Assembly: GCF_022869805.1 (NCBI RefSeq)
Contig: NZ_CP094974.1
Location: 4,960,001 to 5,024,000 of the forward strand
From: Halosolutus halophilus
GTDB lineage: Archaea; Halobacteriota; Halobacteria; Halobacteriales; Natrialbaceae
Direction of reading: 5' to 3'
Length of the DNA stretch: 64,000 bases
The position numbers were made by a program, and so were the translations under genes. Below the pieces are notes generated by a model. It had not been told where the DNA came from. It did not search any database and saw only the letters and a list, made by a program, of their open reading frames with translations. This document shows, in pieces, positions 42,581 through 51,488 of the stretch (its first letter is position 1; every line of letters begins with the position of its first letter).

Positions 42581-42949
42581 TCACTCGGGTTCACACCAGA
42601 GGGTCGCCCCGTTGCGGGAGCACTCGATCTGGACGGGATCGTCGTAGGTCACCGAGACGGCGTCCATCGACTGGACGTAGTGGGCGGGCAGCCCGCCCTT
42701 GGAACGCTCGTTGAGTTGCCGGAGTAATCCGGCCTCCTGAAGCCGCTCGACTTTCCTGTACGCCGTCGATCGCGGCAGGTCGAGTTCCTCGGCGATTTCA
42801 CGGACCGTCACCGGTTCTTCCGCACGCAGATATACGTCTCGCGTGTCGCCGGCGGCGAGCAGTTCGATTATCGAGTGGGGATCACACCCCATCGGGCCGT
42901 CCTGCTCGGCGTACGTACACCGGGGTCGGTTGTCGGCTGTCTCGCTCAT
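42581..42949 (-). CDS. Winged-helix transcriptional regulator with N-terminal cysteines
   Basis: A 122-residue protein. The HTH lies at about 40-75: EPVTVREIAEELDLPRSTAYRKVERLQEAGLL, like ArsR/TrmB-type regulators of haloarchaea. Near the N-terminus CTYAEQDGPMGCDPHS and near the C-terminus IECSRNGATLWCEPE add four cysteines that could hold metal or sense redox state. Located between the frameshifted lipoprotein and the mtaB gene. Confidence 0.8.
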   Translation of the reverse strand: MSETADNRPRCTYAEQDGPMGCDPHSIIELLAAGDTRDVYLRAEEPVTVREIAEELDLPRSTAYRKVERLQEAGLLRQLNERSKGGLPAHYVQSMDAVSVTYDDPVQIECSRNGATLWCEPE

Positions 42950-43091
42950 ATCTGCCCGTTGTACGTCCGGAAAGGTGTATCTCGCACACTACTCCCAGTC
43001 TGCGGGAATTGACGACGAGGACGACGTGGACCGGAACACCGGGCCGGCGGCCGCTGCGATGCTGTCTGGATGGCTATCCCGTCTCGACCAG

Positions 43092-43122
43092 TATACCGCC
43101 TGCACCGCTATACCGCCTGCAC
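43092..43122. repeat. Short tandem repeat TATACCGCCTGCAC
   Basis: TATACCGCCTGCAC occurs at 43092-43105 and again at 43109-43122, a 17-base period, directly downstream of the mtaB stop. It may be replication slippage or a binding site pair. Function unknown. Confidence 0.6.
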
Positions 43123-43123
43123 A

Positions 43124-44377
43124 CTACGCCGGTTCGCCAAAGGCGTACATCGTCTCGTGGGCCGTTACCTCGAGATCGACGAAATCGCCGGGTTCGAGCC
43201 CGTACTCGTCCGCATTCCGGACGATGAGTTGTCGGTAGGCCGAGTCGCGACACTTCACGGAGTCGGCGGTTCCCTCCTCGACGACGAGCACGTCCTCGCG
43301 GGTCTTCCCGACCATGTCCGCGTAGGCCTCGCCGACGATCTCGCGTTTCACCGCGCTCATCTCCTTCGATCGCTCCTTCTTGATCGTGCCACCCAGTCCC
43401 TTCATCTCGGCGGCGTCGGTACCCGGGCGCTTCGAGAAGCGGGTGACGTTGATCTTCTCCGGCCGCGTTTCCCGGAGGAGGGCCATCGACTGTTCGTGGT
43501 CGTGGTCGGTCTCGGTGGGGAAGCCGACGATGAAGTCCGTCGAGAGCGTCCAGTAGTCCAGCGCCTCGTCGAACGTTTCGACGACTTCGAGGTACTCTTC
43601 GACCTGGTGCTGGCGGCGCATGTCGCCGAGCACGTCGTCGCTGCCCGACTGGACGGGCGCGTGAAGGAAGTCGTAGAGTTCCTCGTTTTCGGCGAAGACC
43701 TCGGCCAGTTCCTCGCGGATGCCGTGGACGCCCTTCGGGTTGGCCATCCCCACGCGGACTCGGAAGTCACCGTCGATGTCACAGATCCGATCGAGCAGGC
43801 GGTGGAGTTTGCGCTCGCCCTCGTCCCAGCCGTAGACGCCGGTGTCCTGGCCCGTGATCCGAATCTCCGTCGCGCCGGCGTGGATCAGCGCCCGGGCTTT
43901 CTCGACGTTGTCCTCGATCGACGGCGACTCGATCTTGCCCGTCGCGTGCTTGGTGATGCAGTACGAACAGTCGGACATACAGCCCCGCGCGATCGGGAGG
44001 ATGCCGACGACGCCGTCGAGGACGGGTTCGGCGTCGGGAGTCGTCGTCGGGCACTCGCCGTTGGTGACCGCTTCCGGGACCTCGTCCCAGTGGAGGACCT
44101 GGCCGTCGACGTCGGCCTTCGCGAACTCCTCGCCCTGTGCGAGGGCCATACAGCCCGTGATGAAGAGGTCCGCGGTCTCGTCGGCCAGTTCCTCGGCCCG
44201 GCGGAGCATGTTCCGCTCGGTCTTCTCGACGACGGTACAGGTGTTGAGGATGGCGACGTCCGCCTCCCCGGGGCCGTCGACCCGGTAATGGCCCGCGTCG
44301 CGGAGTCGCCGCTCGATCTCGCGACTCTCTCCGCGGTTGGACGTACAGCCGTACGTCTCGATGTGGTACCGGGCCAT
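43124..44377 (-). CDS. tRNA (t6A37) methylthiotransferase, MtaB/CDKAL1 type
   Basis: A 417-residue radical-SAM enzyme that adds a methylthio group to t6A37 of ANN-decoding tRNAs. The N-terminal UPF0004 domain holds cysteines in TYGCTSN, ILNTCTVV and TGCMAL for one [4Fe-4S] cluster. The radical-SAM motif is RGCMSDCSYC. A C-terminal TRAM domain ends the protein (KCRDSAYRQLIVRNA). Start ATG 44377 gives MARYHIETYGC. An ATG at 44392 is also possible because the only TATA-like element (TTTT near 44411) lies between 20 and 35 bases from the two. Confidence 0.93.
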   Translation of the reverse strand: MARYHIETYGCTSNRGESREIERRLRDAGHYRVDGPGEADVAILNTCTVVEKTERNMLRRAEELADETADLFITGCMALAQGEEFAKADVDGQVLHWDEVPEAVTNGECPTTTPDAEPVLDGVVGILPIARGCMSDCSYCITKHATGKIESPSIEDNVEKARALIHAGATEIRITGQDTGVYGWDEGERKLHRLLDRICDIDGDFRVRVGMANPKGVHGIREELAEVFAENEELYDFLHAPVQSGSDDVLGDMRRQHQVEEYLEVVETFDEALDYWTLSTDFIVGFPTETDHDHEQSMALLRETRPEKINVTRFSKRPGTDAAEMKGLGGTIKKERSKEMSAVKREIVGEAYADMVGKTREDVLVVEEGTADSVKCRDSAYRQLIVRNADEYGLEPGDFVDLEVTAHETMYAFGEPA

Positions 44378-44570
44378 TCGTCGTTGCACCATCGTCGGGT
44401 CCGGGAGGGCAAAAGCCCGACGGATTACGGTTGCGACGGCGGTACCGCGGTCGGATCGACTCGCACGCCGATCGCACTCGAACGGTCGTCGCCGTCGGCG
44501 CGATCGAGGAACGCGAACGGGCGTTCACCGACTGCTGGGACCGATCGGAGGGGCGATCGGCAGGCCTCGT

Positions 44571-44762
44571 TCACTCCTTCGATCGGTCGTCGGTCGGACT
44601 CACAGCCCAGAGGACGATCAGGCCGATCACGACGGCGCCGACGATGATCGTCGTCGTAAACGACACCCGCACGCCGAAGAACGCGAGCGCGGTCCGGAGT
44701 TCGACGAGGAGTACGAGGAGAATCGCGATCACGATCAACAGCCGAGGGAGCGTGGTTCGCAT
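44571..44762 (-). CDS. CbaE-like small membrane subunit, copy 2
   Basis: A 63-residue, two-helix protein (LLIVIAILLVLLVELRT and TIIVGAVVIGLIVLWAV). It is the last gene of the second oxidase operon, 16 bases after cbaA copy 2, and corresponds in place and sequence style to 23111-23341. The frame opens upstream, but ATG 44762 matches the first copy's layout. Confidence 0.75.
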   Translation of the reverse strand: MRTTLPRLLIVIAILLVLLVELRTALAFFGVRVSFTTTIIVGAVVIGLIVLWAVSPTDDRSKE

Positions 44763-44778
44763 CGATCGATCACTCGCA

Positions 44779-46533
44779 CTATCCGTAGCCGACGCTCGCG
44801 AGTCCACCCTCGACGGTCGCACGGAGGAGGGCGACGAGACTCGCCGGTTCGGTCAGGACGGGGAACGGCCCGATATCCGGACCGAACAGTCCGCCTCTCG
44901 AGACGATACTGGCGAGCGGGAACCCGTAAGCGAGCACCAGCAGGACGATCGCGATGCCGGCCCACAGCTTCAGGTTGTCGAGCACCCGCGGCGAGTCCTC
45001 GGGACCCGACAGCGGACGCGGGATCCGGTGATCGTCGATCGGCTCGGTACCCCCGTTGAACGCCGTCAGGAGCATCAACGCGAGAAACAGCATCGCCGAG
45101 ACGAACAGGAGGATGCCGCCGATCGCGAGCTGGGCGTTGAGTTCCCCGATCGAGCCGGCGGCGATCTCGTACTCGAACCCCTCGTACTGCGGTTCGGCCG
45201 TTCGGCGGGGTATCCCGGCCAGCCCGCCGCGGTACATCGAGTTCGTCATGAAGACGATGCCGACGAACCAGAGGAGGACCTGGACCAGCCCGAGGCCCCG
45301 TCCGACGAGGCGGTTCCCGGTCAGTTGCGGGACGAGCCAGTAGGAGCCGGCCATGAACGTCAGCGCGGCGGCGGTTCCCACCTGCGTGTGGATGTGACCG
45401 GGTATCCAGAGCGTGTTGTGGACGAGGTAGTTGATGTTCATCCCGGCGTTGACGATGCCGGTGAATCCGCCGAACGCGAAGACGGCACCGGCCAGCGCCA
45501 TCCCGGTGAACGCCGGCTCTCGCCACGGCAGCGCCGTCAACCAGCCGAGATAGCCCTCGCCGCCGCGCTGGCGAGCGCCGTGTTCCATGCTGGCGACGAC
45601 GGTGAACGCCGTCAGCAGGCTCGGCAACAGCAGGAACATCGTGTTCGTCATCGCGATGAACTTGAACCCCTCCGCGATCCCCGGGTCGAGGTACTGGTGG
45701 TGGATGCCCACCGGGGTTCCCAGCAGGACGAACAGGATGAAGACGACGCGAGCCAGCGGGTCGCTGAACAGCCGTCCCCCGGAGAGCTTCGGCAGCAGGA
45801 TGTACCACAGCAGGTACGCCGGCAGCAGCCAGAAGTAGACGACGGAGTGGCCGAAGTACCAGAACAGCGTCCGCGTCAGCAGCGGGTTGATCGACTCGAC
45901 GATGCCGAGCGACCACGGCAAGATGAACGCCAGAATCGCCACGGCGACGCCGATCGACGAGAGGTACCACATGATCATCGTCGTCAGTACCATGAACGTC
46001 GGCAGCGGGATCCGCTCGCCGGGGTGGTCCCCCTTCCAGGCCCACCACGAGCGGAACCAGTCGACGCCCGCGAGCCACGTCCCGACGACGAAGACGACGA
46101 GGCCGACGTAAAAGATCGGATGCCCCTGCAGCGGCGCGTAAAAGGTAAAGAGCGTGTCCGAATCCACGTTGATCCAGTCGACGAAGCCGGCCAGGATCGC
46201 GAACGCCGCGAGTAGGGTCCCGGTGACCATCAGGCCGTACCAGACCCAGGTGACCCGCATGTCGACGGGACCGCGCCCGAGGCTGTCGGTGACCGCCCAC
46301 TGATAGACGCCCACGAGGAAGAAGATCGTGAACGTAACCACGAGGAAGACGCCGTGGCCCGTCAACACGGTGTAGTAGGCCTCCGACTCGATGAACCTGT
46401 ACACGTCCGTCCGGTGGAGCGCCTGGATGAGTCCGAAGATCGCACCGACGCCGAACGCGACGAACGAGGACGTAAACACCAGTCGAACGAGACGCGCCTG
46501 GACGGGATACTCGTCGGCGAACGTCTCACGCAT
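44779..46533 (-). CDS. cbaA: Cytochrome ba3 oxidase subunit I CbaA, copy 2
   Basis: A 584-residue family-B haem-copper oxidase subunit, clearly paralogous to the copy at 21324-23111. Haem and CuB ligands are present in LTGHGVFLVVTF, YFGHSVVYFW, GIHHQY and HNTLWIPGHIHTQVG. In this copy the usual HPxVY of the CuB site is HSVVY. Start ATG 46533 makes the N-terminus align residue by residue with copy 1; upstream ATGs at 46539 and 46542 exist. Overlaps cbaB copy 2 by eight bases. Either copy could serve different oxygen or salinity conditions. Confidence 0.93.
   Translation of the reverse strand: MRETFADEYPVQARLVRLVFTSSFVAFGVGAIFGLIQALHRTDVYRFIESEAYYTVLTGHGVFLVVTFTIFFLVGVYQWAVTDSLGRGPVDMRVTWVWYGLMVTGTLLAAFAILAGFVDWINVDSDTLFTFYAPLQGHPIFYVGLVVFVVGTWLAGVDWFRSWWAWKGDHPGERIPLPTFMVLTTMIMWYLSSIGVAVAILAFILPWSLGIVESINPLLTRTLFWYFGHSVVYFWLLPAYLLWYILLPKLSGGRLFSDPLARVVFILFVLLGTPVGIHHQYLDPGIAEGFKFIAMTNTMFLLLPSLLTAFTVVASMEHGARQRGGEGYLGWLTALPWREPAFTGMALAGAVFAFGGFTGIVNAGMNINYLVHNTLWIPGHIHTQVGTAAALTFMAGSYWLVPQLTGNRLVGRGLGLVQVLLWFVGIVFMTNSMYRGGLAGIPRRTAEPQYEGFEYEIAAGSIGELNAQLAIGGILLFVSAMLFLALMLLTAFNGGTEPIDDHRIPRPLSGPEDSPRVLDNLKLWAGIAIVLLVLAYGFPLASIVSRGGLFGPDIGPFPVLTEPASLVALLRATVEGGLASVGYG
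45541..45709 (-). repeat. Partner of the inverted 169-base repeat in cbaA copy 1
   Basis: Reverse complement of 22148-22316 with one mismatch by eye. The sequence on either side of the tract shows many third-position differences. Confidence 0.85.
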
Positions 46534-47407
46534 CGTCATCACCTTCGCCGTCGGTCCCGGTCTCGTCGCCGGTTTCGTTCCCGTCGCCGGCCCCGGTCTC
46601 GTTCCCGTCGCCGCCGTCGTCGCCCTGCTCGCCCTCGTCCCCGGCTTCCGCCACGGTCAGGGTCCCGCTCTCCTCGTGGTCGTCGACGATGACCGTCCAG
46701 TCGTGGTCGCCCTCGCCGAGATCGGCCGTGTCGACCGTGAACGTCACCGTCTCGCTGTCGTCGCCAGGGACCGTGACGTCCTCCTCGAACGTTTCGTTGC
46801 CGATTTCGAGCGCGATCGTGGTCTCGAGGTCCTCGAGTTGGCCGTTCTCGACCGTGACCTCGAACTCGGTTTCGTTCCCGGGTTCGACCTCGTCGGGAGC
46901 CTCGACCGACAGTTCGGTCAGGTCGAACTCGTCTTCGGGAACGACGTTGAGTTTCCCCTCCATGGTGTGGTGTTGGGAGCCGCAGTACTCGTGACAGATC
47001 ACCCCGTACTCCTCGGGCTCGTCGAACTCGACCGTCATCGTCGACACCTCGCCGGGGATGACCATCGTGTTGGTGTTCGTCCCGACGACGCTGAAGCCGT
47101 GGATGACGTCCGCGCTCGTCACGTAGAACGTCACTTCGCTGTTCGCCGGCACCTCGATCGGGTCGGGCTGGAAGATGAACGTCCGGGCGACGACGTACGC
47201 CTCGTACTCGTTCTCGCCGACCTGCTCGACGCGCGGTTCGCTGAACCGATCGTCCTCGCTGATGTCGTCGGGGGGCAGCACTTCCTCGCTGTCGTCGATC
47301 ATCGAGATGCCGAGCCCGATCGAGCCGTACGTGATCGTCACGATGAACGCGACGATCAACACCAGCGCTGCAACGAGCCACAACTTCTCGTACGTGTGGA
47401 TCCTCAT
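46526..47407 (-). CDS. cbaB: Cytochrome ba3 oxidase subunit II CbaB, copy 2, with Ig-like domain and acidic tail
   Basis: A 293-residue subunit. The anchor helix, the CuA site (DVIHGF, CHEYCGSQHHTM) and the extra beta-rich domain match copy 1. It adds a C-terminal low-complexity tail with repeated GNETG and Asp/Gly. The extra domain differs from copy 1 at about six bases in 296. Start ATG 47407 overlaps the end of cbaD copy 2 by four bases. Confidence 0.92.
   Translation of the reverse strand: MRIHTYEKLWLVAALVLIVAFIVTITYGSIGLGISMIDDSEEVLPPDDISEDDRFSEPRVEQVGENEYEAYVVARTFIFQPDPIEVPANSEVTFYVTSADVIHGFSVVGTNTNTMVIPGEVSTMTVEFDEPEEYGVICHEYCGSQHHTMEGKLNVVPEDEFDLTELSVEAPDEVEPGNETEFEVTVENGQLEDLETTIALEIGNETFEEDVTVPGDDSETVTFTVDTADLGEGDHDWTVIVDDHEESGTLTVAEAGDEGEQGDDGGDGNETGAGDGNETGDETGTDGEGDDDA
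46651..46946 (-). repeat. Partner of the inverted 296-base repeat in cbaB copy 1
   Basis: Reverse complement of 20989-21284 with about six mismatches by eye. It covers exactly the extra C-terminal domain of subunit II. Confidence 0.85.
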
Positions 47408-47586
47408 GCGATCACCAGCGGTGTCGGGCCGCTCCCGAGAAACTCGACGAAGTACGTGAACAGCCACATCAACATGAGTACCAGAAAGTACAGCGCGATC
47501 AGCACCAGCGTTCCAACCGGATCGAACTCCTCGTGACTGACCGTTTCGTCCGGTGCCGACATTTTGTGGACGTTCGCGTCTGACAT
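47404..47586 (-). CDS. cbaD: ba3-type terminal oxidase small subunit CbaD, copy 2
   Basis: A 60-residue single-helix subunit: DPVGTLVLIALYFLVLMLMW and FTYFVEFLGSGPT correspond closely to copy 1. First gene of the second cbaDBAE operon, overlapping cbaB copy 2 by four bases. The helix spans about residues 26-48. Confidence 0.83.
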   Translation of the reverse strand: MSDANVHKMSAPDETVSHEEFDPVGTLVLIALYFLVLMLMWLFTYFVEFLGSGPTPLVIA

Positions 47587-47687
47587 ACTGGCCTCCCGAC
47601 CACGACTGGACGTATAAATCGTAGGCCCGATTTCACTGCTATATCGAAGCTAACGCCCGAAATCACCGATACGTGTCCGACTTTTGA

Positions 47688-48053
47688 TCACGCGATGTAA
47701 CCGGGACTTCCAGCGGTAATTGCGATATTATCGACGGGATAGTAGCCATTGATCCCCGGGCGCCGCCAACGGTCGGTGTACGCCGTCTCGACCATTCCCT
47801 CGACTCGATCGCGAGTCCCGCCGACCGGACGGGTGGTGCGGATCGCCTCGTCCCGGTGGGCTGCCGCGGCCACACCCCGGTAGTCGTCGCTCTCGTCCTC
47901 GTCGTCCTCGTCCTCGTCGCCCTCGTCGCGATCGGCGAAGCGATCGAGAACGGCCGCGACGTGCTCGTCGAAGGTTCGGCGCCGCTCGGAACGTGACTGA
48001 CGAGACGATCGGTCACGGAAAATTTTTGTCCGTACGGTAAGAAGACCAACCAA
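47688..48053 (-). CDS. Hypothetical acidic protein with uncertain start
   Basis: The frame has strong G/C third-position bias and protein-like content: FDEHVAAVLDRFADRD, a run of Asp/Glu, AVGG-like TTRPVGGTRDRVEGMVETAY and an end DNIAITAGSPGYIA. No ATG or GTG occurs where a start is expected. TTG 48053 is possible (121 residues) but would lie at the start of the opposite htpX gene. It may be 5'-truncated or start elsewhere. No family recognised. Confidence 0.45.
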   Translation of the reverse strand: MVGLLTVRTKIFRDRSSRQSRSERRRTFDEHVAAVLDRFADRDEGDEDEDDEDESDDYRGVAAAAHRDEAIRTTRPVGGTRDRVEGMVETAYTDRWRRPGINGYYPVDNIAITAGSPGYIA

Positions 48054-48061
48054 TTCCCTCC

Positions 48062-49147
48062 ATGACCCTCCGACTGCGGATCTGTGCCGTCCTCGGAGTG
48101 TTCGTCGCGGTAAACGCCCTGTTCGCCTTCGCGCTGCTGTGGGCGTACGGCGTTCTGCTCCCGGGGATCGTCGCCGGGAGCATCGTCTACGCCCGCCACG
48201 GCACCGTCGGATTCGACCTCCTCCAGGCCCCCGTCTCGTGGCCCGCATTCCTGCTCCTGGTCGCGGGCTTCCTCGCGGCGCAGACGTACTACGGGTATCG
48301 GCGCGTCCTCTCGGGCACCAGCGGCGACACCGGCGACGCTGAGCACGCGGTCGCGCGGATCGTCCGCCGACTGGCGATGACCGCCGACGTGCCCGACCCG
48401 GCCGTTCGCGTCGTCGACGACGACGCACCGAGCTGTTACACCGTCGGTCGGCTCACCGACGCGACGATCGTTGTCACGACGGGGCTGGTCGACCGACTCG
48501 ACGCCGACGAACTCGAGGCCGTCCTCGCCCACGAGATCGCCCACGTCGCGAACCGCGACGTGACGCTGATGACGATCACGACGCTGTTCGTCGAAATCGC
48601 GGATCGAGCCTATCACGCGGCACGGCTCGCCCGTCGGGCGCTGTCCGACCCGGACGCGCTGTCGACCCGGGGAACCGTCGCGATCCAGTGGTTTCTCCCA
48701 CTGGTCGCGCTAACGTACGTCTTCGTCGCGCCGATCCTGTGGGCGTTTCCCGCCATCGCTAACCGGGCGACCCGAACCCTCTCGCACGCCCGGGAGTTCG
48801 CCGCGGACGCGGCGGCCGCGCGGATCACCGGCGAGCCACTCGCGCTCGCGACCGCACTGGTGACGCTCGCCGAGACGACGACCACGCCGGAGACGGACCT
48901 CCGCGTGGCGGGCCTGCGCGCGTTGTGTATCGTGCCGGCGGACCCCGTCACCGGCGACGGGACGACGTCGGTCCCGGATCTCGATCGGCCGATCGACGCC
49001 GCACGGCGGCGCGAGCGCGTAACGTCGTGGCTCGAGGGAACCACGCCGTCGGATCCCGTCGACGCGGGGTCCGACACGCACCCGCCCGTCGACGCCCGCG
49101 TCCGGCGACTCCAGGCACTGGCCGCCGAACTGGAGGGGGTATCGTGA
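48062..49147 (+). CDS. M48 family membrane metalloprotease (HtpX-like)
   Basis: A 361-residue protein. Two helices at the N-terminus (about 2-35 and 55-75) are followed by the zinc motif HEIAHVANRD, where HExxH and a downstream Glu (in FAADAAAARITGE) bind zinc, and further helices near 215-240. HtpX proteases remove damaged membrane proteins. Its stop overlaps the next gene's GTG by four bases, so it heads the DUF4129-DUF58 operon. Confidence 0.9.
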   Translation: MTLRLRICAVLGVFVAVNALFAFALLWAYGVLLPGIVAGSIVYARHGTVGFDLLQAPVSWPAFLLLVAGFLAAQTYYGYRRVLSGTSGDTGDAEHAVARIVRRLAMTADVPDPAVRVVDDDAPSCYTVGRLTDATIVVTTGLVDRLDADELEAVLAHEIAHVANRDVTLMTITTLFVEIADRAYHAARLARRALSDPDALSTRGTVAIQWFLPLVALTYVFVAPILWAFPAIANRATRTLSHAREFAADAAAARITGEPLALATALVTLAETTTTPETDLRVAGLRALCIVPADPVTGDGTTSVPDLDRPIDAARRRERVTSWLEGTTPSDPVDAGSDTHPPVDARVRRLQALAAELEGVS

Positions 49148-50793
49148 CCGGAACGCGACGAGTGCTGTTCGCCCTCGGCTGTGTCGTGTGTCTGCTCGCC
49201 GTCGCCACCGCGCTCCCCGCGGCCGATCCGCGACTCGACCCGCCCGGGGATCCCGGCGGGGAACCGACCGCCGGCGAGTGGGACTCGATCGACGGAACGC
49301 CCGAGTTCGATACGACGCCGCCGGACGATCGGGCGGGCGCGACCGATACGGACGACGCGGACGACGATCCGATCTCCCCCGACATCGAGATCGACGGCCC
49401 GATCGAACCGGGCAACGAGGTGCGGGTCGAGATCGACGACATCGGCCCGTTCAACGAGCGGACCGTCGAGGTGAACGGCCAACCGGCCGGAAAGACGGAC
49501 TGGAGACGGATAGATCTCGTCGTGCCGTACGCCGAGGAGATGACCGTCTCGGTTCCCGAGGACAACGTCTCGCGAACGGTCGACGTCGAGACGGACGCGA
49601 CGATCGAGACGCACGACGGGGCGGTCCCGGACCGCGAGTTCGAACTCTCGGCCGCGGTCGGATCGACGCCGGTCACAAACGCGACCGTGTCGCTCGACGG
49701 CCATCCCGTCGCGACCACAGACGAGGACGGACGGGCCACCGTGACGCTCCCCGAGACGGCCGGTCCGGCCCACCTGCGCGTCGAACGCGGGCCGGTCGAG
49801 GGCAACCACACCGTCGACGTCGCCGAACCGACGGTGCGGTTCGTCTCTCCCCTGCTGTTCCCCGGCTCTCCGGCCCCCGTGCAGGTGTCGGCGGACGGAG
49901 ACGCCGTCCCGGACGCGACGGTATCGCTCGCGGACGGCGGCACGAGCACGACCGGCGCAGACGGTCGGGCGCGAGTGTGGCTGCCGATCGAGGACGAGGC
50001 GACCGTGACCGCCGAGGTCGGGGCCGAAACCGCGACGGCGACCGTCGGGAACCTCTACCGTCGGCTGGCCGCGCTGGTCGTGCTCGTCCCCGGATTCCTC
50101 GTCGGCGGATCGATGACCTACCTGCGGTTCGTCGCGACTCGCGAGCGCCGTCGGGGGGCGGCGCTCGTTGGAACGTTCGTCGTACTCGCGGACGTCCTCG
50201 CGGGGCTCTCCGACGCGTTCGCGGCACTCGCCGACCTGCTCCGGGGGATCGACCGGCCGTCGATATCGCTGCCCGCGTTCACGGTTCCGCGGCCGGGATT
50301 CGAGTGGCAGTTCCCGTCAGTCGGCCCGGCTCTCGCGTCGTTCGGCAGCGCGCTCGGGACGGTACCGTCGCTCGGATCGCTCCTCAGTTCGCCGGGGCGG
50401 GGCGGCGGATCGCCGCTCCCCGAGTCGCCACTCCGCAAGGTCTTCGGCTCCGACGACGCCGAATCCGACGCTCCGACCGATTCCGCGGCGGCCGGTCCCG
50501 CGCTGGCGGACGAACCGCTCGCTCCCCGCGGGCCGCGTGCGGAGATCCGGGCGGCGTGGCACGCGGTCCTCGATCGGCTCGACGTGGTCGACCGCGAGAC
50601 GGCGACGCCGGGAGCGGTCGCCCGCCGTGCGCTCGCCGACGGGTTCCCGGCCGAACCCGTCTCCCGACTCGTCACGGTCGTCCGCGAGGTCGAGTACGGT
50701 GGCCGCGACCCGTCGCCGGATCGGGTGGCGCGTGCACGGGCGGCGGCGACCGAGTTGCTCGATCACGATCCTGACGAGGGGGGATCGACGTGA
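49144..50793 (+). CDS. Exported membrane protein with Ig-like domains and a C-terminal DUF4129
   Basis: A 549-residue protein starting at GTG 49144, overlapping htpX. An N-terminal signal helix (VLFALGCVVCLLAVATALPAA) is followed by an Asp-rich linker, two or three beta-rich modules (ATVSLDGHPVATTDEDGRAT and ATVSLADGGTSTTGADGRAR), a single transmembrane helix near 305-325 and a long linker. The last 90 residues are DUF4129-like (AWHAVLDRLDVVDRETATPGAVARRALADG). It is a fixed partner of DUF58/MoxR genes. Surface localisation is inferred. Confidence 0.78.
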   Translation: MTGTRRVLFALGCVVCLLAVATALPAADPRLDPPGDPGGEPTAGEWDSIDGTPEFDTTPPDDRAGATDTDDADDDPISPDIEIDGPIEPGNEVRVEIDDIGPFNERTVEVNGQPAGKTDWRRIDLVVPYAEEMTVSVPEDNVSRTVDVETDATIETHDGAVPDREFELSAAVGSTPVTNATVSLDGHPVATTDEDGRATVTLPETAGPAHLRVERGPVEGNHTVDVAEPTVRFVSPLLFPGSPAPVQVSADGDAVPDATVSLADGGTSTTGADGRARVWLPIEDEATVTAEVGAETATATVGNLYRRLAALVVLVPGFLVGGSMTYLRFVATRERRRGAALVGTFVVLADVLAGLSDAFAALADLLRGIDRPSISLPAFTVPRPGFEWQFPSVGPALASFGSALGTVPSLGSLLSSPGRGGGSPLPESPLRKVFGSDDAESDAPTDSAAAGPALADEPLAPRGPRAEIRAAWHAVLDRLDVVDRETATPGAVARRALADGFPAEPVSRLVTVVREVEYGGRDPSPDRVARARAAATELLDHDPDEGGST

Positions 50794-51488
50794 GCCGCCG
50801 ATCGTCCGGGGGATCGGGACTGGCCGACCGGTTCGTCGAGATCGATCCGGATCGAGTCGCAACCGCGGTCGTCGTCGGTGGGACCGGGCTGGCGATCGGC
50901 GCGGTGCTACTCGGGGGCTTCGTTCCGACCGGGCGATTGCTCGTCGGATTGCTGTATTCGCTTGCGGCGCTGTTCCCGATTCTCGGACTCGCGATCGCGG
51001 GCTACGCGCTCGGGTGGGTCTGGACCGTCGGCCCGTCGAGCCGCGGTGCGATGCTCGAGGACGACCCCCCCGAGGCGGGCGTCACGCGTACCGACTACCG
51101 GGTCGGTCGCGAGACGGCGCAGCTCCTCGACACCGCGGCGGGTGACTGGTATCGGTGTTGGCCGTCCGAGTCGACCGCGGACGTTCGCCGCCGCCTCGTC
51201 GACGGCGCGACTCGCGTTCTCACCACGAAACGCGGCTTCGCGCCGGAGGCGGCCCGCGAGGCCGTAGAGTCGGGGACGTGGACCGGTGACCCGGTCGCCG
51301 CCGCGTTCCTCGCGGACGACCTGCGCCAGCCGGTCCGCGAACGGTTGCACGCGGCGATCGATCCCGGGGCGGCGTATCAGCGCCGCGTCCGGCGCACGCT
51401 CGCCGCGATCGAGGCGATCGACGACGGCAGATCGGGGATCGAGTCGGCCGACGCGGACTCGCGGGACGGGCCGGAGGTGGCTCGATGA
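50790..51488 (+). CDS. Membrane protein of the DUF58/MoxR cluster (DUF7269-like)
   Basis: A 232-residue protein starting at GTG 50790, with two helices near 25-48 and 52-78 and a helical cytoplasmic part containing YRVGRETAQLLDTAAGDWY and ADVRRRLVDGATRVLTTKRG. Overlaps both neighbours by four bases. Relatives always occur between DUF4129 and DUF58 genes in haloarchaea. Function unknown. Confidence 0.75.
   Translation: MSRRSSGGSGLADRFVEIDPDRVATAVVVGGTGLAIGAVLLGGFVPTGRLLVGLLYSLAALFPILGLAIAGYALGWVWTVGPSSRGAMLEDDPPEAGVTRTDYRVGRETAQLLDTAAGDWYRCWPSESTADVRRRLVDGATRVLTTKRGFAPEAAREAVESGTWTGDPVAAAFLADDLRQPVRERLHAAIDPGAAYQRRVRRTLAAIEAIDDGRSGIESADADSRDGPEVAR

Noticed and set aside
41737-42714. Long rightward open frame of 325 codons
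   Set aside because: It has no protein-like composition and runs opposite the frameshifted lipoprotein and the wHTH gene; it is a GC-rich shadow frame.
43092-43122. CRISPR-like repeat
   Set aside because: Only two units with a three-base gap; no spacer structure and no cas gene.
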